Source: JBAXGW01 sp037139195 (GTDB lineage: Bacteria; Bacteroidota; Bacteroidia; Bacteroidales; JAHJDW01). Taken from it: a stretch of 14,396 nt of DNA. Below, piece by piece: positions 14,147 to 14,396 of the stretch. Where the stretch lies: assembly GCA_037139195.1 (NCBI GenBank), contig JBAXGW010000087.1:1-14396 (forward strand), in the 5' to 3' direction. Both the position numbers and the translations under genes were made by a program. Under the pieces are notes generated by a model. The model worked only from the letters and a program-made list of their open reading frames with translations, was not told the origin of the DNA and ran no database searches. Each line of letters begins with the position of its first letter. The first letter of the stretch is position 1.

Positions 14147-14313
14147 TCATTATATGAGCGTTAAAATTTGCTTGCGAATACTAAGTTGAAAAAACAATAA
14201 TGATGGCATGATAAACTTTTCCGTTAACTTGTTATTATTAGCCGATAACTGTCAGTTTTATACCGAATACTGATTAATAGCTACCAGCAGTAATTTAATG
14301 AATTGTAATGACT

Positions 14314-14321
14314 TATCTTTG
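14314..14321 (+). promoter_or_regulatory. Possible -7 box for a gene beyond the right edge
   Basis: TATCTTTG is an exact TAnnTTTG match on the plus strand, but no clear TTTG lies 19-21 nt upstream. The gene it might drive would start outside the window, so the call is tentative. Confidence 0.3.
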
Positions 14322-14370
14322 TAATATAACGTATTCAATTTTTTATTATCAATTTCGTTAGTTAAAACTA

Positions 14371-14385
14371 TGCACTTTCAGTGCA
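14371..14385. repeat. Small hairpin near the window edge
   Basis: TGCACT-TTC-AGTGCA is a perfect 6-bp stem with a 3-nt loop. Hairpins of this size are found at subterminal positions of IS200/IS605-type elements and in mRNA leaders; without the flanking sequence neither can be preferred. Confidence 0.4.
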
Positions 14386-14396
14386 AGATTTATAAT

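Larger units (their letters stand above)
13937..14396. other. Gene-free right-hand spacer
   Basis: This 460-bp stretch holds the speB promoter region, a dispersed repeat (14064-14146), a possible rightward -7 box (14314-14321) and a small hairpin near the edge. I see no ORF of useful size and no RNA gene. Confidence 0.6.

Overview
The window is a low-GC chromosomal segment from a member of the Bacteroidota, most likely a Bacteroidales-type organism. Three signs point there. A C10-type protease ends in a type IX secretion sorting domain. Several intergenic regions carry the Bacteroidota promoter pattern TTTG-N19..21-TAnnTTTG. The gene set also fits (DUF1573 protein, MtaB, GYF_2 fusion, MORN_2 protein). 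I see no rRNA, tRNA, CRISPR array, phage gene or intact transposase.

Layout. Positions 66-2242 (minus): a membrane-anchored GGDEF protein with a degenerate signature, behind a histidine-phosphatase-fold protein that has lost catalytic positions. Positions 2243-2517: a divergent promoter region. Positions 2518-5928 (plus): a compact four-gene unit of an SPFH protein fused to a GYF_2 domain, a double zinc-ribbon tail-anchored membrane protein (start and stop overlap, TAATG), a secreted MORN-repeat protein and a small SET-domain protein. Positions 5929-6210: a hairpin-rich convergent spacer. Positions 6211-6963 (minus): a secreted DUF1573 protein. Positions 7007-7175: a 169-bp MITE-like element with imperfect terminal inverted repeats, one of which supplies the stop codon of the next gene. 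Positions 7172-9271 (minus): an mtaB-suhB operon with a near-ideal promoter. Positions 9272-9885: a long spacer with one doubtful small ORF and a perfect 11-bp hairpin. Positions 9886-11661 (plus): a secreted C10 (streptopain-like) cysteine protease, followed by a strong terminator. Positions 11942-13936 (minus): trmH and an agmatinase-family gene (speB). Positions 13937-14396: gene-free, with a dispersed repeat and a possible rightward promoter.

How the genes work together. The 2518-5928 cluster is the most interesting part. Its first two genes resemble the SPFH (YdjI) and zinc-ribbon membrane protein (YdjG) pair that recruits a PspA homologue in Bacillus subtilis, which suggests a membrane-stress or membrane-microdomain module. 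The MORN and SET genes behind it are unusual partners. The remaining genes are housekeeping (tRNA modification, inositol-phosphatase family, polyamine metabolism) or secreted hydrolase functions.

Four intergenic places carry related GC-richer repeats built on CTTCGACT...CTCAGG/TGAGCG words, typical of dispersed non-autonomous repeats. All function calls come from reading motifs by eye; no database search was run.
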